From JBCBSP01 sp039819095 (GTDB taxonomy: Bacteria > Pseudomonadota > Alphaproteobacteria > Caulobacterales > Maricaulaceae): 64,000 bases of DNA. Both the position numbers and the translations under genes were made by a program. The stretch lies in contig JBCBSP010000004.1 in NCBI GenBank assembly GCA_039819095.1, positions 62,001 to 126,000 of the forward strand. Reading direction: 5' to 3'. Below the pieces are notes generated by a model. That model was not told the DNA's origin and made no database searches. It saw only the letters and a program-made list of their open reading frames with translations. Within the stretch, counting starts at the first letter, position 1; the number at the start of each line of letters is the position of its first letter. Shown piece after piece: positions 42,005-50,640 of this stretch.

Positions 42005-42616
42005 TTAAGGCGCCCGATTTTTTTGAGGAGCGATCATGTAGCCGATAAATGTCGAACCGCTCAGCAGCGCGGCGAACCAGACACCGCCGATCCAAACATA
42101 ATAGGCTTCATACGCCAGCCGCGGCGCGAGACCGGTCAGATAGACGAGCGTCACCGCCAGGAATGGCGCGGCCAGCACAACCATCTCCACCGCCGTCTTC
42201 CATTTCGCCGCGGCGCTGACCGGCAGCGGCGTCGTCTCGCGCCCGAGTCGGGACAGCCGGATTCCGGTCACGGCGAGATCGCGCGCGATGATCACCACCG
42301 CCGGCGCGGTGAACCAGGGATCGAAGCCGGTCACCTTGATGAAGGCGATGAGATAGGCGCTCACGATGATCTTGTCGGCGATCGGGTCGATGAGCGCGCC
42401 GAACGCGCTTTGCGCCTTCAGCGCGCGGGCGAGCCAGCCATCGAGCCAGTCGCCGAGTGCGGCGATCAGCAGAAGCAGACCCGCCGCCGCACTCAGGATG
42501 AGGGCGTCTTCCTCCAGCATCGTGTCCGGCGCGACGAACAGACAGGCCGCGCCGACAAGCCCGGCGAGCGTGCGCAGCAGCGTGACGGCGTTGGGAATCC
42601 AGCTGACGCTATTCAT
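42005..42616 (-). CDS. pgsA: CDP-diacylglycerol-glycerol-3-phosphate 3-phosphatidyltransferase
   Basis: A 203-residue inner-membrane enzyme that makes phosphatidylglycerol phosphate. The CDP-alcohol phosphotransferase motif GDWLDGWLARALKAQSAFGALIDPIADK gives the D-x2-DG-x2-AR-x8-G-x3-D-x3-D pattern. IPNAVTLLRT at the start and four to five further membrane helices fit. The ATG overlaps the 3' end of uvrC by 8 bases, so it is translationally coupled to it, a common uvrC-pgsA arrangement. An upstream-extended frame is rejected. Confidence 0.94.
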   Translation of the reverse strand: MNSVSWIPNAVTLLRTLAGLVGAACLFVAPDTMLEEDALILSAAAGLLLLIAALGDWLDGWLARALKAQSAFGALIDPIADKIIVSAYLIAFIKVTGFDPWFTAPAVVIIARDLAVTGIRLSRLGRETTPLPVSAAAKWKTAVEMVVLAAPFLAVTLVYLTGLAPRLAYEAYYVWIGGVWFAALLSGSTFIGYMIAPQKNRAP

Positions 42617-44525
42617 GGAAGTGATCATAGATCGTCTTGGCCAAAGCGCGCGAGACGCCTTCGACCTTTTCAAGGTCAGCCAGGCTGGCGTGCGCGACGG
42701 CCCGCGCGGATCCGAAATGCGCCAGCAGCGCCTTCTTGCGCCCCGCGCCGACGCCGCCGATTTCATCCAGCGGATTTTCGCTGATCTGCTTGGCGCGCTT
42801 GGCCCGGTGGCCGGTGATCGCAAAGCGGTGCGCCTCATCACGCAGACGCTGGAGATAATAGAGCACTGGATCATTCATCGGCAGGCGGAAGGGCGGCTTT
42901 TCGGGAATGTAGAAGACCTCCCGGCCCGCATCGCGATCCGGCCCCTTGGCGATGGCGGCGATGAGAATGTGCTCAACGCCGACCTCCTCGGCGACTTCCA
43001 GCGCGACAGAGAGCTGGCCCTTGCCGCCATCGACCAGCACCAGATCCGGAACCGGCGCACCTTCACCGCTTTCCTTGGCGAGCCGGGCGAAGCGCCGGCG
43101 CAGCATGGCGCGCATCATCGCGTAGTCATCATTCGTGGCTGCGTCGTCACCCTTCATGTTGAAGCGGCGGTAGTGGGTTTTCTCAAACCCTTCCGGGCCG
43201 GCGACGATCATGGCGCCCAGCGCGTTGGAACCTTGAATGTGGGAGTTGTCATAGACCTCGATCCGTTCCGGACGCTCGGCCAGATCGAACACTTTGCGCA
43301 CGCCTTCCAGCAATTGCGCCTGGGATTTGCTCTCCGCGAGCTTGCGCCCGAGCGCTTCGCGCGCATTGGCCAGTGTCTGGTCGACAAGCTTTTTCTTCTC
43401 GCCGCGCTGGGGCGTCATGATCTTCACGGCGCGCTCGGCGCGCAGGCTCAACGCCTCGGCCAGAAGCTCAGATTGATCGGGCGGGTGGCTGACCAGGATC
43501 AGCCCCGGCGCGGGCTTGTCGTCATAAAATTGGGCAATGAAGGCGGCGAGCACGTCGCCGGGTTCGGCATCGGCTTCATGACGCGGATAGAAGGCGCGAT
43601 TGCCCCAGTTCTGCCCCGCGCGGAAGAAGAAGATCTGAACGCAGCTGCGCCCGCCCTCGCTCCAGGCGGCGATGACATCGGCCTCTTCCAGCCCGGCCGG
43701 GTTGACGCCTTGCTCGCTGGTCACCGCCGCGATGGCGCGGATCCGGTCGCGCAGGCGCGCGGCGCGCTCAAAATCGAGCGCTTCTGAGGCCTCGGTCATT
43801 TCCGCCTGCAGCTGTTCGCGCAGCGCGTTCGAGCGACCGCGCAGAAACTGCGTGGCTTCATCCACGAGCGCGTCATACTGCTCCGGTTCGACCAGATCGA
43901 CGCACGGCCCGGCGCAGCGCTTGATCTGATACAGCATGCAGGGCCGCGAGCGGCCCTCGTAAACGCTGTCGGAGCAGGTGCGCACGCCGAACGCCTTCTG
44001 CAGCGTGTTGACGGTGCGGTTGACCGCGCCGGCGCTGGCGAACGGACCGAAATAATCGCCCTTCGCGCGCCGCGCCCCGCGATGCTTGACCAGCTGAGGG
44101 GCGCTGTGATCACGGCGGATCAGGATATAGGGAAAGGACTTGTCGTCGCGCAGGATGATGTTGAAGCGCGGCTTCAGGCGCTTGATCAGATTGGCTTCAA
44201 GCAGTAGCGCTTCGGTCTCGGTTTCGGTAACCACGAACTCCATGGATCGGGTCAACGAAATCATCAGCGCGATGCGATTGGTATGCCTGCCGGACTTGGC
44301 GTAGCTCGCCACCCGGCTTCTCAGCCTGCGCGCCTTGCCGACATAGAGCACCTCGCCATCGGCTCCATACATGCGATAGACGCCCGGCTTCATGGGCAGA
44401 CGCTTCACATAATCGGCGATCACTTCCGGACCGGAGCGCGCCCCGCTCACTTCCACCGGCGCGGCGGGCGCATGCGCATCCCCGGCGTCGGTGGGCGGTC
44501 GGGAGGGACGGTCGGCTTTGGCCAT
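42609..44525 (-). CDS. uvrC: Excinuclease ABC subunit C
   Basis: A 638-residue nucleotide-excision-repair nuclease that cuts on both sides of a UvrB-bound lesion. The N-terminal GIY-YIG domain has KPGVYRMYGADGEVLYVGKARRLRSRV. The UvrB-binding UVR motif is ASEALDFERAARLRDRI. The C-terminal endonuclease fold contains EVYDNSHIQGSNALGAMIV and VLVDGGKGQLS. Tandem helix-hairpin-helix motifs close it (IGGVGAGRKKALLAHFGSA, VEGVSRALAKTIYDHF). It is complete and leads pgsA. Confidence 0.96.
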   Translation of the reverse strand: MAKADRPSRPPTDAGDAHAPAAPVEVSGARSGPEVIADYVKRLPMKPGVYRMYGADGEVLYVGKARRLRSRVASYAKSGRHTNRIALMISLTRSMEFVVTETETEALLLEANLIKRLKPRFNIILRDDKSFPYILIRRDHSAPQLVKHRGARRAKGDYFGPFASAGAVNRTVNTLQKAFGVRTCSDSVYEGRSRPCMLYQIKRCAGPCVDLVEPEQYDALVDEATQFLRGRSNALREQLQAEMTEASEALDFERAARLRDRIRAIAAVTSEQGVNPAGLEEADVIAAWSEGGRSCVQIFFFRAGQNWGNRAFYPRHEADAEPGDVLAAFIAQFYDDKPAPGLILVSHPPDQSELLAEALSLRAERAVKIMTPQRGEKKKLVDQTLANAREALGRKLAESKSQAQLLEGVRKVFDLAERPERIEVYDNSHIQGSNALGAMIVAGPEGFEKTHYRRFNMKGDDAATNDDYAMMRAMLRRRFARLAKESGEGAPVPDLVLVDGGKGQLSVALEVAEEVGVEHILIAAIAKGPDRDAGREVFYIPEKPPFRLPMNDPVLYYLQRLRDEAHRFAITGHRAKRAKQISENPLDEIGGVGAGRKKALLAHFGSARAVAHASLADLEKVEGVSRALAKTIYDHFHE

Positions 44526-44557
44526 GAACTAACAGATAGGCGGCTTCGCGGCGTTCG

Positions 44558-45355
44558 TCAGCGGGCTCGCTGCGGCCTACAGGCCGTTACGAGGTCGCCA
44601 GGGCGCGTGAAGAGCCCCCATCGACGCGACTTCGCCCAGCTGGCGCGCAAGGTCGCGGCGTCATCACCAGGATGGGTCATCAGATCCAGCCCGTCAAAGC
44701 CGAAGCACGATGCCAGCACCGCCGGTTCGAACGCCACGCCCGTGATCGCGCCGCCGCCCAGCCGCCGACGAAGTCGGGTCAGGTTGAAGGGCGGGGAGGG
44801 TCTGTGACTGTGCTGCAAAACCTGCGTGGACAGACCCAGCCGGTCATAGAGCGCTTCGGTGCGCGCGCCGAGGGCGACCAGCTCTGGCGCGTCATCGGCG
44901 CTCACGCCTGCGACGTCGCGAATGAACTGCTCCATGAATGCGGCGTCACCCGTGGGTCCGCCATGCCAGCCGACCAGCGAACCGTCCGGCACGATACGCA
45001 CCGCGCCGGCGGCGAAGCCGTAATTGGCGCAACTGGACAGGCAGATATCATCCACCACGACGAAGCTTCTCGGCGGTTGGCTCGCCTCGATCAGGTCCAG
45101 CCAGAGATCGACGCGTCCGCCTGCTGATCTGAGAACCAGTCCATTGACAGGTGCGCGCTGCAATCGCTCGACGAGGCGTGCGACCCGCTCAACATCGCGG
45201 CTGGCGAGGCTCTGGCGGACGCACAGCACGTCACCATATTCGGTGCTCACTATGCCCAGACGTTCGCTCTGACAGGCTTCAATGACGGTTTGCGCTTCGC
45301 TGAAACTCGCCGGCGCCAGCTGCAGAGCCAAAGCTGCAATGACGACCCCGATCAA
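44558..45355 (-). CDS. Periplasmic ClpP/crotonase-fold protein of unknown function
   Basis: A 265-residue exported protein. After a signal sequence, the segment NGLVLRSAGGRVDLWLDLIEASQPPRSFVVVDDICLSSCANYGFAAGAVRIVPDGSLVGWHGGPTGD fits the ClpP-like/COG3904 fold. The SSCAN segment occupies the position of the serine nucleophile and WHGG that of the His loop. Proteolysis is unproven for the family. Its start overlaps the folB stop by 4 bases (ATGA), so it is translated after folB. Confidence 0.65.
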   Translation of the reverse strand: MIGVVIAALALQLAPASFSEAQTVIEACQSERLGIVSTEYGDVLCVRQSLASRDVERVARLVERLQRAPVNGLVLRSAGGRVDLWLDLIEASQPPRSFVVVDDICLSSCANYGFAAGAVRIVPDGSLVGWHGGPTGDAAFMEQFIRDVAGVSADDAPELVALGARTEALYDRLGLSTQVLQHSHRPSPPFNLTRLRRRLGGGAITGVAFEPAVLASCFGFDGLDLMTHPGDDAATLRASWAKSRRWGLFTRPGDLVTACRPQRAR

Positions 45356-45768
45356 GGCTTGCGCCAGCGCTCGTAAGACACGCCAACGCTGTCGGCGTCA
45401 TCCAGCGCTTCGGTTTTGTCGAGGGTCAATTTCAGGCGCTGGATGCGCGGGTCTGCGAAAGCGGCGTCCGCGATCGCGCTGGCGAGGTCTTCAAGCAACT
45501 CGTGATGACGCGAGGCGGCGACCTGACGGGCCAGCTCGGCCAGGGCCGCGTAGTTGACCGCTTCGCCCAGCGCGCCGTTCGGGCGCACCGCGCTGTCATC
45601 GACCTGGGCATCAAGGCTCAGCTCGACCGGCTGGGCGCGATCGCGTTCGGTGTCGTAAACACCGACCTCGGCCATCAAACGCAGCTTGACGACGCGCACG
45701 CTCAAGCGCTCACCGGCATAGGCCGGCTGGATGGCGCTATCGTCTGCGCGAAGAGCGTCGAGTTTCAT
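45352..45768 (-). CDS. folB: Dihydroneopterin aldolase
   Basis: A 138-residue enzyme of folate synthesis that cleaves dihydroneopterin. It has the family pattern GVYDTERDRAQPVELSLDAQVDD, a NYAALAELARQVAASRHHELLEDLASAIADAAFADPRIQRLKLTLDKTEAL stretch, and the terminal SVGVSYERW. The start at 45768 follows AGAGG. A longer frame is not supported. It diverges from a FolM-like reductase, placing two pterin/folate genes back to back over a 100-base promoter region. Confidence 0.85.
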   Translation of the reverse strand: MKLDALRADDSAIQPAYAGERLSVRVVKLRLMAEVGVYDTERDRAQPVELSLDAQVDDSAVRPNGALGEAVNYAALAELARQVAASRHHELLEDLASAIADAAFADPRIQRLKLTLDKTEALDDADSVGVSYERWRKP

Positions 45769-45872
45769 CGGCGAACCTCTATATAGCGGACGAGACCGGG
45801 TATAGGCCGGTTCGTCGCTGGACTGAACCGGGGCGAACACCGGTACGCCCGACTGGATGCATGGAGCCTGCT

Positions 45873-46658
45873 ATGGAACAGCTGCCGACGCCGGACAAGC
45901 CCGCCGCCCTCGTGACCGGCGCGGCCAAACGAATGGGCCGCGCCTATGCCGAGGCGCTCGTGCGGCGGGGCCATCCGCTCGCTGTCCACTACAACAGTTC
46001 ATCTGATGAGGCTGAAGCCTTCGCTGAGCTCATCAACGCGGCGGGCGGTCGCTCTGCGGCGTTCGGGGCCGATTTGGCTGACGACGCCGCAGTGTCCTCG
46101 CTCATGGATCGGGCCAATTCAACGCTCGGGGCGGTCGGCGTTCTGGTCAATTCCGCCTCGGTTTTTGAAGATGACAGCTGGGACACGCTGACTGCGGCGA
46201 GCTTTCGACGTCATCTCGACATCAATGCGCTGTCACCCATGCTTCTGTCGCAGGCCTTCGCGAAACAGGCGCCAGACGCGGCGATGATCCTGAACGTGCT
46301 GGACTACAAGCTGTTCAATGTGAATGCGGATTACTTCTCCTACTCGATCTCGAAATTCGCGCTGAAAGCCATGACGGAAATGCTGGCGCGCGCGCTTGCG
46401 CCGAACGTCCGCGTCAACGCGATCGCGCCCGGCCTCACTTTGCCGAGTCCGTATCACTCGCAGGAAGAGTTTGAACGCCTGCATTCGGACAATCCGCTGG
46501 GTGTGGGCCCGACGCTCGACGATATGGTGCGGACGCTGGACTATTTTCTCGACACGCCGACCGTGTCGGGATGGGTCATGCCGGTCGATGGCGGCCAGCA
46601 TTTCGACCCGCGACTGACCCGGGACGTATTCGGAGCTTTGGAAGGGAATGGATCATGA
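45873..46658 (+). CDS. folM: Short-chain reductase, FolM (dihydromonapterin reductase)-like
   Basis: A 261-residue SDR. The cofactor motif VTGAAKRMGRAYAEALVRRGHPLAVHYNSS has the TGxxxRxG pattern of pteridine reductases. LVNSASVFEDDSWDTLT is typical of FolM/PTR1. The catalytic YSISKFALKAMTEMLA and the C-terminal GWVMPVDGGQHF complete it. FolM can reduce dihydromonapterin and dihydrofolate. The divergent folB supports a pterin role. ATG at 45873 has GGAG upstream. An ATG at 45861 is possible. A general SDR cannot be fully excluded. Confidence 0.78.
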   Translation: MEQLPTPDKPAALVTGAAKRMGRAYAEALVRRGHPLAVHYNSSSDEAEAFAELINAAGGRSAAFGADLADDAAVSSLMDRANSTLGAVGVLVNSASVFEDDSWDTLTAASFRRHLDINALSPMLLSQAFAKQAPDAAMILNVLDYKLFNVNADYFSYSISKFALKAMTEMLARALAPNVRVNAIAPGLTLPSPYHSQEEFERLHSDNPLGVGPTLDDMVRTLDYFLDTPTVSGWVMPVDGGQHFDPRLTRDVFGALEGNGS

Positions 46659-46876
46659 GCGATGAGAAACGCGAACACGCGCCGGTCACGGCGCGCATCT
46701 GGGCGCTTTGGGCGACCCCGCCTCTGCTCGCCATCGTCGCCTTCGCCATCACCTTCTGGCAGGGCTGGCAGCCCTGGTTCGGCTATGCCTGCCTGATCAC
46801 CGGCGCGCTCGGCACGCTCATGCTGGTGGGCCAGCATTTCCGTATTGGCGACCAGAAGTTCCGCATCGACGAATAG
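46655..46876 (+). CDS. Small two-helix membrane protein
   Basis: A 73-residue protein with hydrophilic N-terminus, then two hydrophobic segments (ALWATPPLLAIVAFAITFW and WFGYACLITGALGTLMLVG) and a charged C-terminus. ATG overlaps the FolM stop in an ATGA, so it is translationally coupled. I recognise no family. Confidence 0.6.
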   Translation: MSDEKREHAPVTARIWALWATPPLLAIVAFAITFWQGWQPWFGYACLITGALGTLMLVGQHFRIGDQKFRIDE

Positions 46877-46936
46877 GCGCGCTCCCTCTCTGAGTTCCCG
46901 CTTTCGATGGAATGACGAAGGCAGACGACCTGCTAC

Positions 46937-46975
46937 AAAAAACCGCCGCCCGGTTTCCCGAGCGGCGGCTCTTTT
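46937..46975. terminator. Bidirectional terminator
   Basis: ACCGCCGC...GCGGCGGCT stem with T-runs both ways: CTTTT on the plus strand and TTTTTTG on the minus strand, ending the convergent FolM unit and the HU gene. Confidence 0.85.
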
Positions 46976-46997
46976 GTCACTCAGCACGCGTGGGAAC

Positions 46998-47264
46998 TTA
47001 GATGTCCTTCAGCGCCGAGGCCGGACGGAAGGCCAGGGAGGTCTTGGCCTTCGACATCATCTTCTCGCCGGTGCGCGGATTGCGCACTTCGCGCGCTTCG
47101 CGGTGTTTGGCGTGGAAGGTGCCGAAACCGGCCAGCTGAACGCTGTCGCCGTTTTTCGCTGCGCCGACGATCGCGTCAACGAAGGCGTCAATGGCGTCGC
47201 CCGCCTGTCCGCGGGTGATGCCGGCGCTGTCGGAGATCGCTTTGGCGAGTTCAGATTTATTCAT
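46998..47264 (-). CDS. HU-family DNA-binding protein
   Basis: An 88-residue histone-like nucleoid protein. It begins MNKSELAKAISDSAGITRGQAGDAIDAFVDAI, has the family signature GFGTFHAKHREAREVRNPRTGEKM with the DNA-kinking Pro, and ends ASLAFRPASALKDI-like. HU bends and compacts DNA. It is flanked by a terminator on the 3' side. The 200-base 5' gap may hold its promoter. Confidence 0.96.
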   Translation of the reverse strand: MNKSELAKAISDSAGITRGQAGDAIDAFVDAIVGAAKNGDSVQLAGFGTFHAKHREAREVRNPRTGEKMMSKAKTSLAFRPASALKDI

Positions 47265-47429
47265 CAGGGTTCCCCCCTTGTTTTTGGGATGACCGCCGCG
47301 GCGAGTACCGTCACGTCGGACTGTTCAGTGTGTTACCGCAGCATCAAGCGCGATTCTGCGGTAGGCTGGCAAGCGATAACCCGCATGGGCGCTGATTTTG
47401 CGCAGCCGTTCCGCATCCAATTGCGACAA

Positions 47430-47437
47430 ATGGTTAA
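47430..47437 (-). promoter_or_regulatory. Perfect TTAACCAT half site between HU and a small membrane gene
   Basis: TTAACCAT on the minus strand, identical to the CtrA half-site consensus, 165 bases upstream of HU and 44 bases upstream of the small gene at 47481. Confidence 0.3.
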
Positions 47438-47480
47438 CAAACGTGCGAAGAATTGGTTCAGCGTTTGCAATTTGGAAACC

Positions 47481-47681
47481 ATGAAACACGAACGCGCCCC
47501 ATTCTTGAACAGAGTCGCCGCTTGCGGCCTCGCCGTCAGCTCCTGTGTCCTGACTTATGCCGGGTTTCTGGAGCTGTTCGAGGACGACATGATCGCCGCC
47601 TTCGCCGGGGCCGTGGTCGGCGGCTATGTGCTGGGCGCCGCGCAGCGTCTTCAGCGCACGCGCATCGATCAGCGCGGCTAG
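47481..47681 (+). CDS. Putative small membrane protein
   Basis: A 66-residue frame starting MKHERAPFLNRVAACGL, with two hydrophobic segments (VAACGLAVSSCVLTYAGFLELF and DMIAAFAGAVVGGYVLGAAQRL) and a basic tail. A GGAAACC stretch precedes the ATG. It converges on the oxidoreductase gene with a 7-base gap. It could be spurious, but the helix pattern and start favour a real gene. Confidence 0.45.
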   Translation: MKHERAPFLNRVAACGLAVSSCVLTYAGFLELFEDDMIAAFAGAVVGGYVLGAAQRLQRTRIDQRG

Positions 47682-47688
47682 GCCTTCA

Positions 47689-48690
47689 TCAAACCTTGAC
47701 CAGCATTTTGCCGGTATTGGCGCCGGTGAACAGGCCCATGAACGCTTCGGGCATGCGATCAATGCCTTCAAACACCGTTTCCTTGGATTGAACCTTGCCC
47801 TCAATCATCCAGCTGGACAGGTCCTGTATGAACTCCGCCTGCAGGTCGAAATGGTCGATCAGGATGAAGCCGCGCATGGTGATCGACTTGGATACGATAT
47901 TGGTGATGTTCGCCGGGCCTGGCGACAGCGTTTCGTCATTATAGCGCGAGATCATCCCGCAGGCTGCGATCCGCCCGAACTGTTTGAGAACATTCAGGGC
48001 CGCCACAAGGTGCTCGCCCCCGACATTCTCAAAATAGGCGTCCAGCCCGCCCAGTTGTTCAGCAGCGGCGGCGATGGCGGCGGTCAGGTCGGCTTCGGCC
48101 TTGTAGTCGATGGCGATATCCGCGCCGATATCGCGACAGAAGGCGGTTTTCTGCTCGCCGCCGGCTGTGGCGATGACCTTGGCGCCCATCGCCTTGGCGA
48201 ATTGAATCCCGGCTGCGCCGACCGCGCCGGCGCCGGCGCTCATCCAGACGGTCTCGCCTTCCTTAAGTCCGATAATCCGCTTCAGCCCGACATAGGCGGT
48301 CATGCCGGTCAGCCCGGCAATGCCCAGATAGGCGTGGGCGGGAAGCAGATTCGCATCGACCTTCATCAGCCCTTGCGCTGGCGCGGTGAATCCGGTTCGC
48401 CAGCCCATCATGGAGAAGACGTAATCGCCTTCGGCCAGAAGCTCTGAATTGGATTTCACCACCCGTCCGACTGCGCCGCCTTCCATCGGCTGACCGGGCT
48501 GAAACGGGTCGATATAGGTTTTCATCCCCGCCATGCGCGGGCGCATGTAAGGATCGACCGAAAGCCACTCATTGGCGACCTGAACCTCGCCGTCTCCCGG
48601 CTCGGTCAGTTCGGTCTCGACGGAGGTGAAGTACTCGGTCTTCACCGGGCCTGTGAAGTGACGAACGAGGTGGACTTCGGTGGACTTCAT
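47689..48690 (-). CDS. NADP-dependent medium-chain oxidoreductase (2-alkenal/curcumin reductase type)
   Basis: A 333-residue zinc-free medium-chain dehydrogenase/reductase. Features: LSVDPYMRPRMAGMKTYIDPFQPGQPMEGGAVGRVV, GLTGMTAYVGL and the NADP-binding VWMSAGAGAVGAAGIQFAKAMGAKVIATAGG. YFENVGGEHL and the terminal GANTGKMLVKV are typical of leukotriene B4 12-hydroxydehydrogenase-like enzymes and CurA. It reduces the C=C bond of enones or aldehydes. Its start overlaps the upstream membrane-protein stop by 4 bases. Confidence 0.92.
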   Translation of the reverse strand: MKSTEVHLVRHFTGPVKTEYFTSVETELTEPGDGEVQVANEWLSVDPYMRPRMAGMKTYIDPFQPGQPMEGGAVGRVVKSNSELLAEGDYVFSMMGWRTGFTAPAQGLMKVDANLLPAHAYLGIAGLTGMTAYVGLKRIIGLKEGETVWMSAGAGAVGAAGIQFAKAMGAKVIATAGGEQKTAFCRDIGADIAIDYKAEADLTAAIAAAAEQLGGLDAYFENVGGEHLVAALNVLKQFGRIAACGMISRYNDETLSPGPANITNIVSKSITMRGFILIDHFDLQAEFIQDLSSWMIEGKVQSKETVFEGIDRMPEAFMGLFTGANTGKMLVKV

Positions 48691-49493
48691 GAGGAGGCTC
48701 CCGCCTGGAGTTGCATGAGGGTTAGGAGGCTGAGATCGAAGCGCAGTTGAAGCACGAGCTCCATCGCGAGAAACTGCAGAACGCTGACGAGCACAAGCGA
48801 GACCGGGATGAGGGCGATCGTTGCGATCAGCCGCAGGACCGCGCCGATCAGGGTTCGGGCGTAGATCGCCAGAAAGACCCGGAACAGGATGACCAGATAG
48901 ACCACCACCACGGCGATGGTGCTCACTTGGGAGTTTGTTGCGATATCAACGAAGGGCGCCAACGCTAAGATCAGCGCCAGCTGCAGCAGAAGCACCCCGT
49001 TGCTGGTGATCAGATAGACCAGCGTGTGGCCGTACAGGGTGATGCGCTGCGCCATCAGCTTGAAGATGAGGATGTAGGGGCTCGCCGCCAGAATGGTGAT
49101 CGGCCAGACTATAATATTGGTCCAGCCGGAGACGGTCTGATCGATGGCCTCAAGGCTGCGCCCGCTCGGTTCGGCCCAGCCGGCCAGCACTTGCGGATCA
49201 GCGCCGGTCATGGCGGACAGAGAAACAAGGCCGCCGCCGATGAGAAACGCGCTCACGGCTATGGCGGCGCCGAATATCAGGATGAAGGCCCGGATCGCCG
49301 AGACATAGCGCTCATCGTCGCCGGCGAGCGCGGCGCGGCAGACCGCGACCGGGTTGATCAGAGAATCCAAAAGCGTACGCAGCATGCGCGCATTCCAGCC
49401 GAACCCGGCTTCCAGCACCTCGCCCATGCGCGGACCGGCCGGTCCGACGGGGTCGGCCTGGTTGTCAGCGCCCGCGTTTTCCTTCTCAGTCAT
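48687..49493 (-). CDS. Multi-pass membrane protein of unknown function
   Basis: A 268-residue protein with a soluble N-terminus (MTEKENAGADNQADPVGPAG) and about six hydrophobic segments, for example IRAFILIFGAAIAVSAFLIGGGL, IIVWPITILAASPYILIFKLMA, GVLLLQLALILALAP and TIAVVVVYLVILFRVFLAIYA. The topology is loosely like Yip1 or DUF3667 membrane proteins, but I cannot assign it. It starts at 49493 inside a longer frame and ends in a 4-base overlap with the oxidoreductase. Confidence 0.65.
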   Translation of the reverse strand: MTEKENAGADNQADPVGPAGPRMGEVLEAGFGWNARMLRTLLDSLINPVAVCRAALAGDDERYVSAIRAFILIFGAAIAVSAFLIGGGLVSLSAMTGADPQVLAGWAEPSGRSLEAIDQTVSGWTNIIVWPITILAASPYILIFKLMAQRITLYGHTLVYLITSNGVLLLQLALILALAPFVDIATNSQVSTIAVVVVYLVILFRVFLAIYARTLIGAVLRLIATIALIPVSLVLVSVLQFLAMELVLQLRFDLSLLTLMQLQAGASS

Positions 49494-49629
49494 GGCGCGC
49501 CCCGTCCCTGGTTTCCGCATTGCATCATTACGAACACGCGTTCGCCAGTTGAGCAAGCACATCGCGAATGCCGGCCTGGCGCCCAGGCGCCTTGAAGCAG
49601 CCCTCGCGCCATGCCACACGAGCCGCGTC

Positions 49630-50586
49630 ATGACAGATAACTCACCCAAGCCCGCATCCGGCCCTCTGCGCGCCGGCATTGCCGGAGCCGGCGTGTTCGG
49701 CGGCTATCACGCTTCCAAATACGTTGCTGATCCGCGTGTTGAATTCGTCGGCGTGTTCGACCCGGTTCGCGATCACGCCGAGGCGTTGTGCGCCCGGCAG
49801 GGCGGACGCGCCTTCGAGGCGCTTGGCGAGCTGCTTGACGCGATTGATGTGCTGACGGTGACCAGCCCGGCGGTCTTCCACCATGATGCGGCTCATCGGG
49901 CTCTGCAGGCGGGCAAGCCGGTTTTGGTGGAAAAGCCGATTGCGGCGACGCTGGATGAGGCGCGCGAGCTTGTGACGCTGGCCGCCGCGAACGCGCTGCC
50001 CCTTCAGGTGGGCCATCAGGAACGCTTCGTGTTTGAAGCCATGGGTCTGTTTCAGCCGGGCCTTCCAGCGCTGGAGGCGCTCGAGGCCAGGCGCATCGGC
50101 ACCCCGAGCGCGCGCAATCTCGATGTCTCGGTGACGCTCGATCTGATGATCCACGATATCGATCTGGTATTGGCGCTCGCCGGCGCTGACCCGGTCTCGA
50201 TCCGCGCCGAGATGCATGCTGAGCGCGGCGGGCTCGCCGACCACATCACGACCGTGCTGACATTTGAGACCGGCCTGCAGGCGAAGCTGGAATCCAGCCG
50301 GGTCGCAGCAGAGCGGGCGCGCACCATGACGCTGGGCTATCAGGGCGGGGCCGGGCTGGATGTCGATTTCATCGCCAAGACGTTCGACCATGCCCATGGT
50401 CTCGACCTCAACGCGGGCTTCGCAGACACTGAAATGGCGCGCGACTCCCTGGGCGAGGGCGTCAAGCGCTTCGTGACCAGCGTTCTCGACGGATCGCCGG
50501 TCGCCGTGCCCGGACAGGCTGGGCTCGCTGCGCTTGAAACCGCGCTCGCTATTGATGCCGCGGCGGGTTCGATCAGCCGGATTTGA
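49630..50586 (+). CDS. Gfo/Idh/MocA-family oxidoreductase
   Basis: A 318-residue NAD(P)-dependent oxidoreductase, usually acting on sugars or inositols. The Rossmann motif is AGIAGAGVFGGYHASKYV. The catalytic Lys lies in GKPVLVEKPIAATLDEARELV (EKPxA motif). The C-terminal alpha/beta domain includes LDLMIHDIDLVLALAGADP with the family HDID pattern. The substrate is unknown. It follows a divergent membrane-protein gene and precedes gltX by 54 bases. The start at 49630 is the ATG just before the Rossmann fold. Confidence 0.92.
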   Translation: MTDNSPKPASGPLRAGIAGAGVFGGYHASKYVADPRVEFVGVFDPVRDHAEALCARQGGRAFEALGELLDAIDVLTVTSPAVFHHDAAHRALQAGKPVLVEKPIAATLDEARELVTLAAANALPLQVGHQERFVFEAMGLFQPGLPALEALEARRIGTPSARNLDVSVTLDLMIHDIDLVLALAGADPVSIRAEMHAERGGLADHITTVLTFETGLQAKLESSRVAAERARTMTLGYQGGAGLDVDFIAKTFDHAHGLDLNAGFADTEMARDSLGEGVKRFVTSVLDGSPVAVPGQAGLAALETALAIDAAAGSISRI

Positions 50587-50640
50587 CCGCTCTTCGCGCG
50601 CATGGCAAAGCCCAAAGCCCATCTTTGAAAGTTCGCTCCT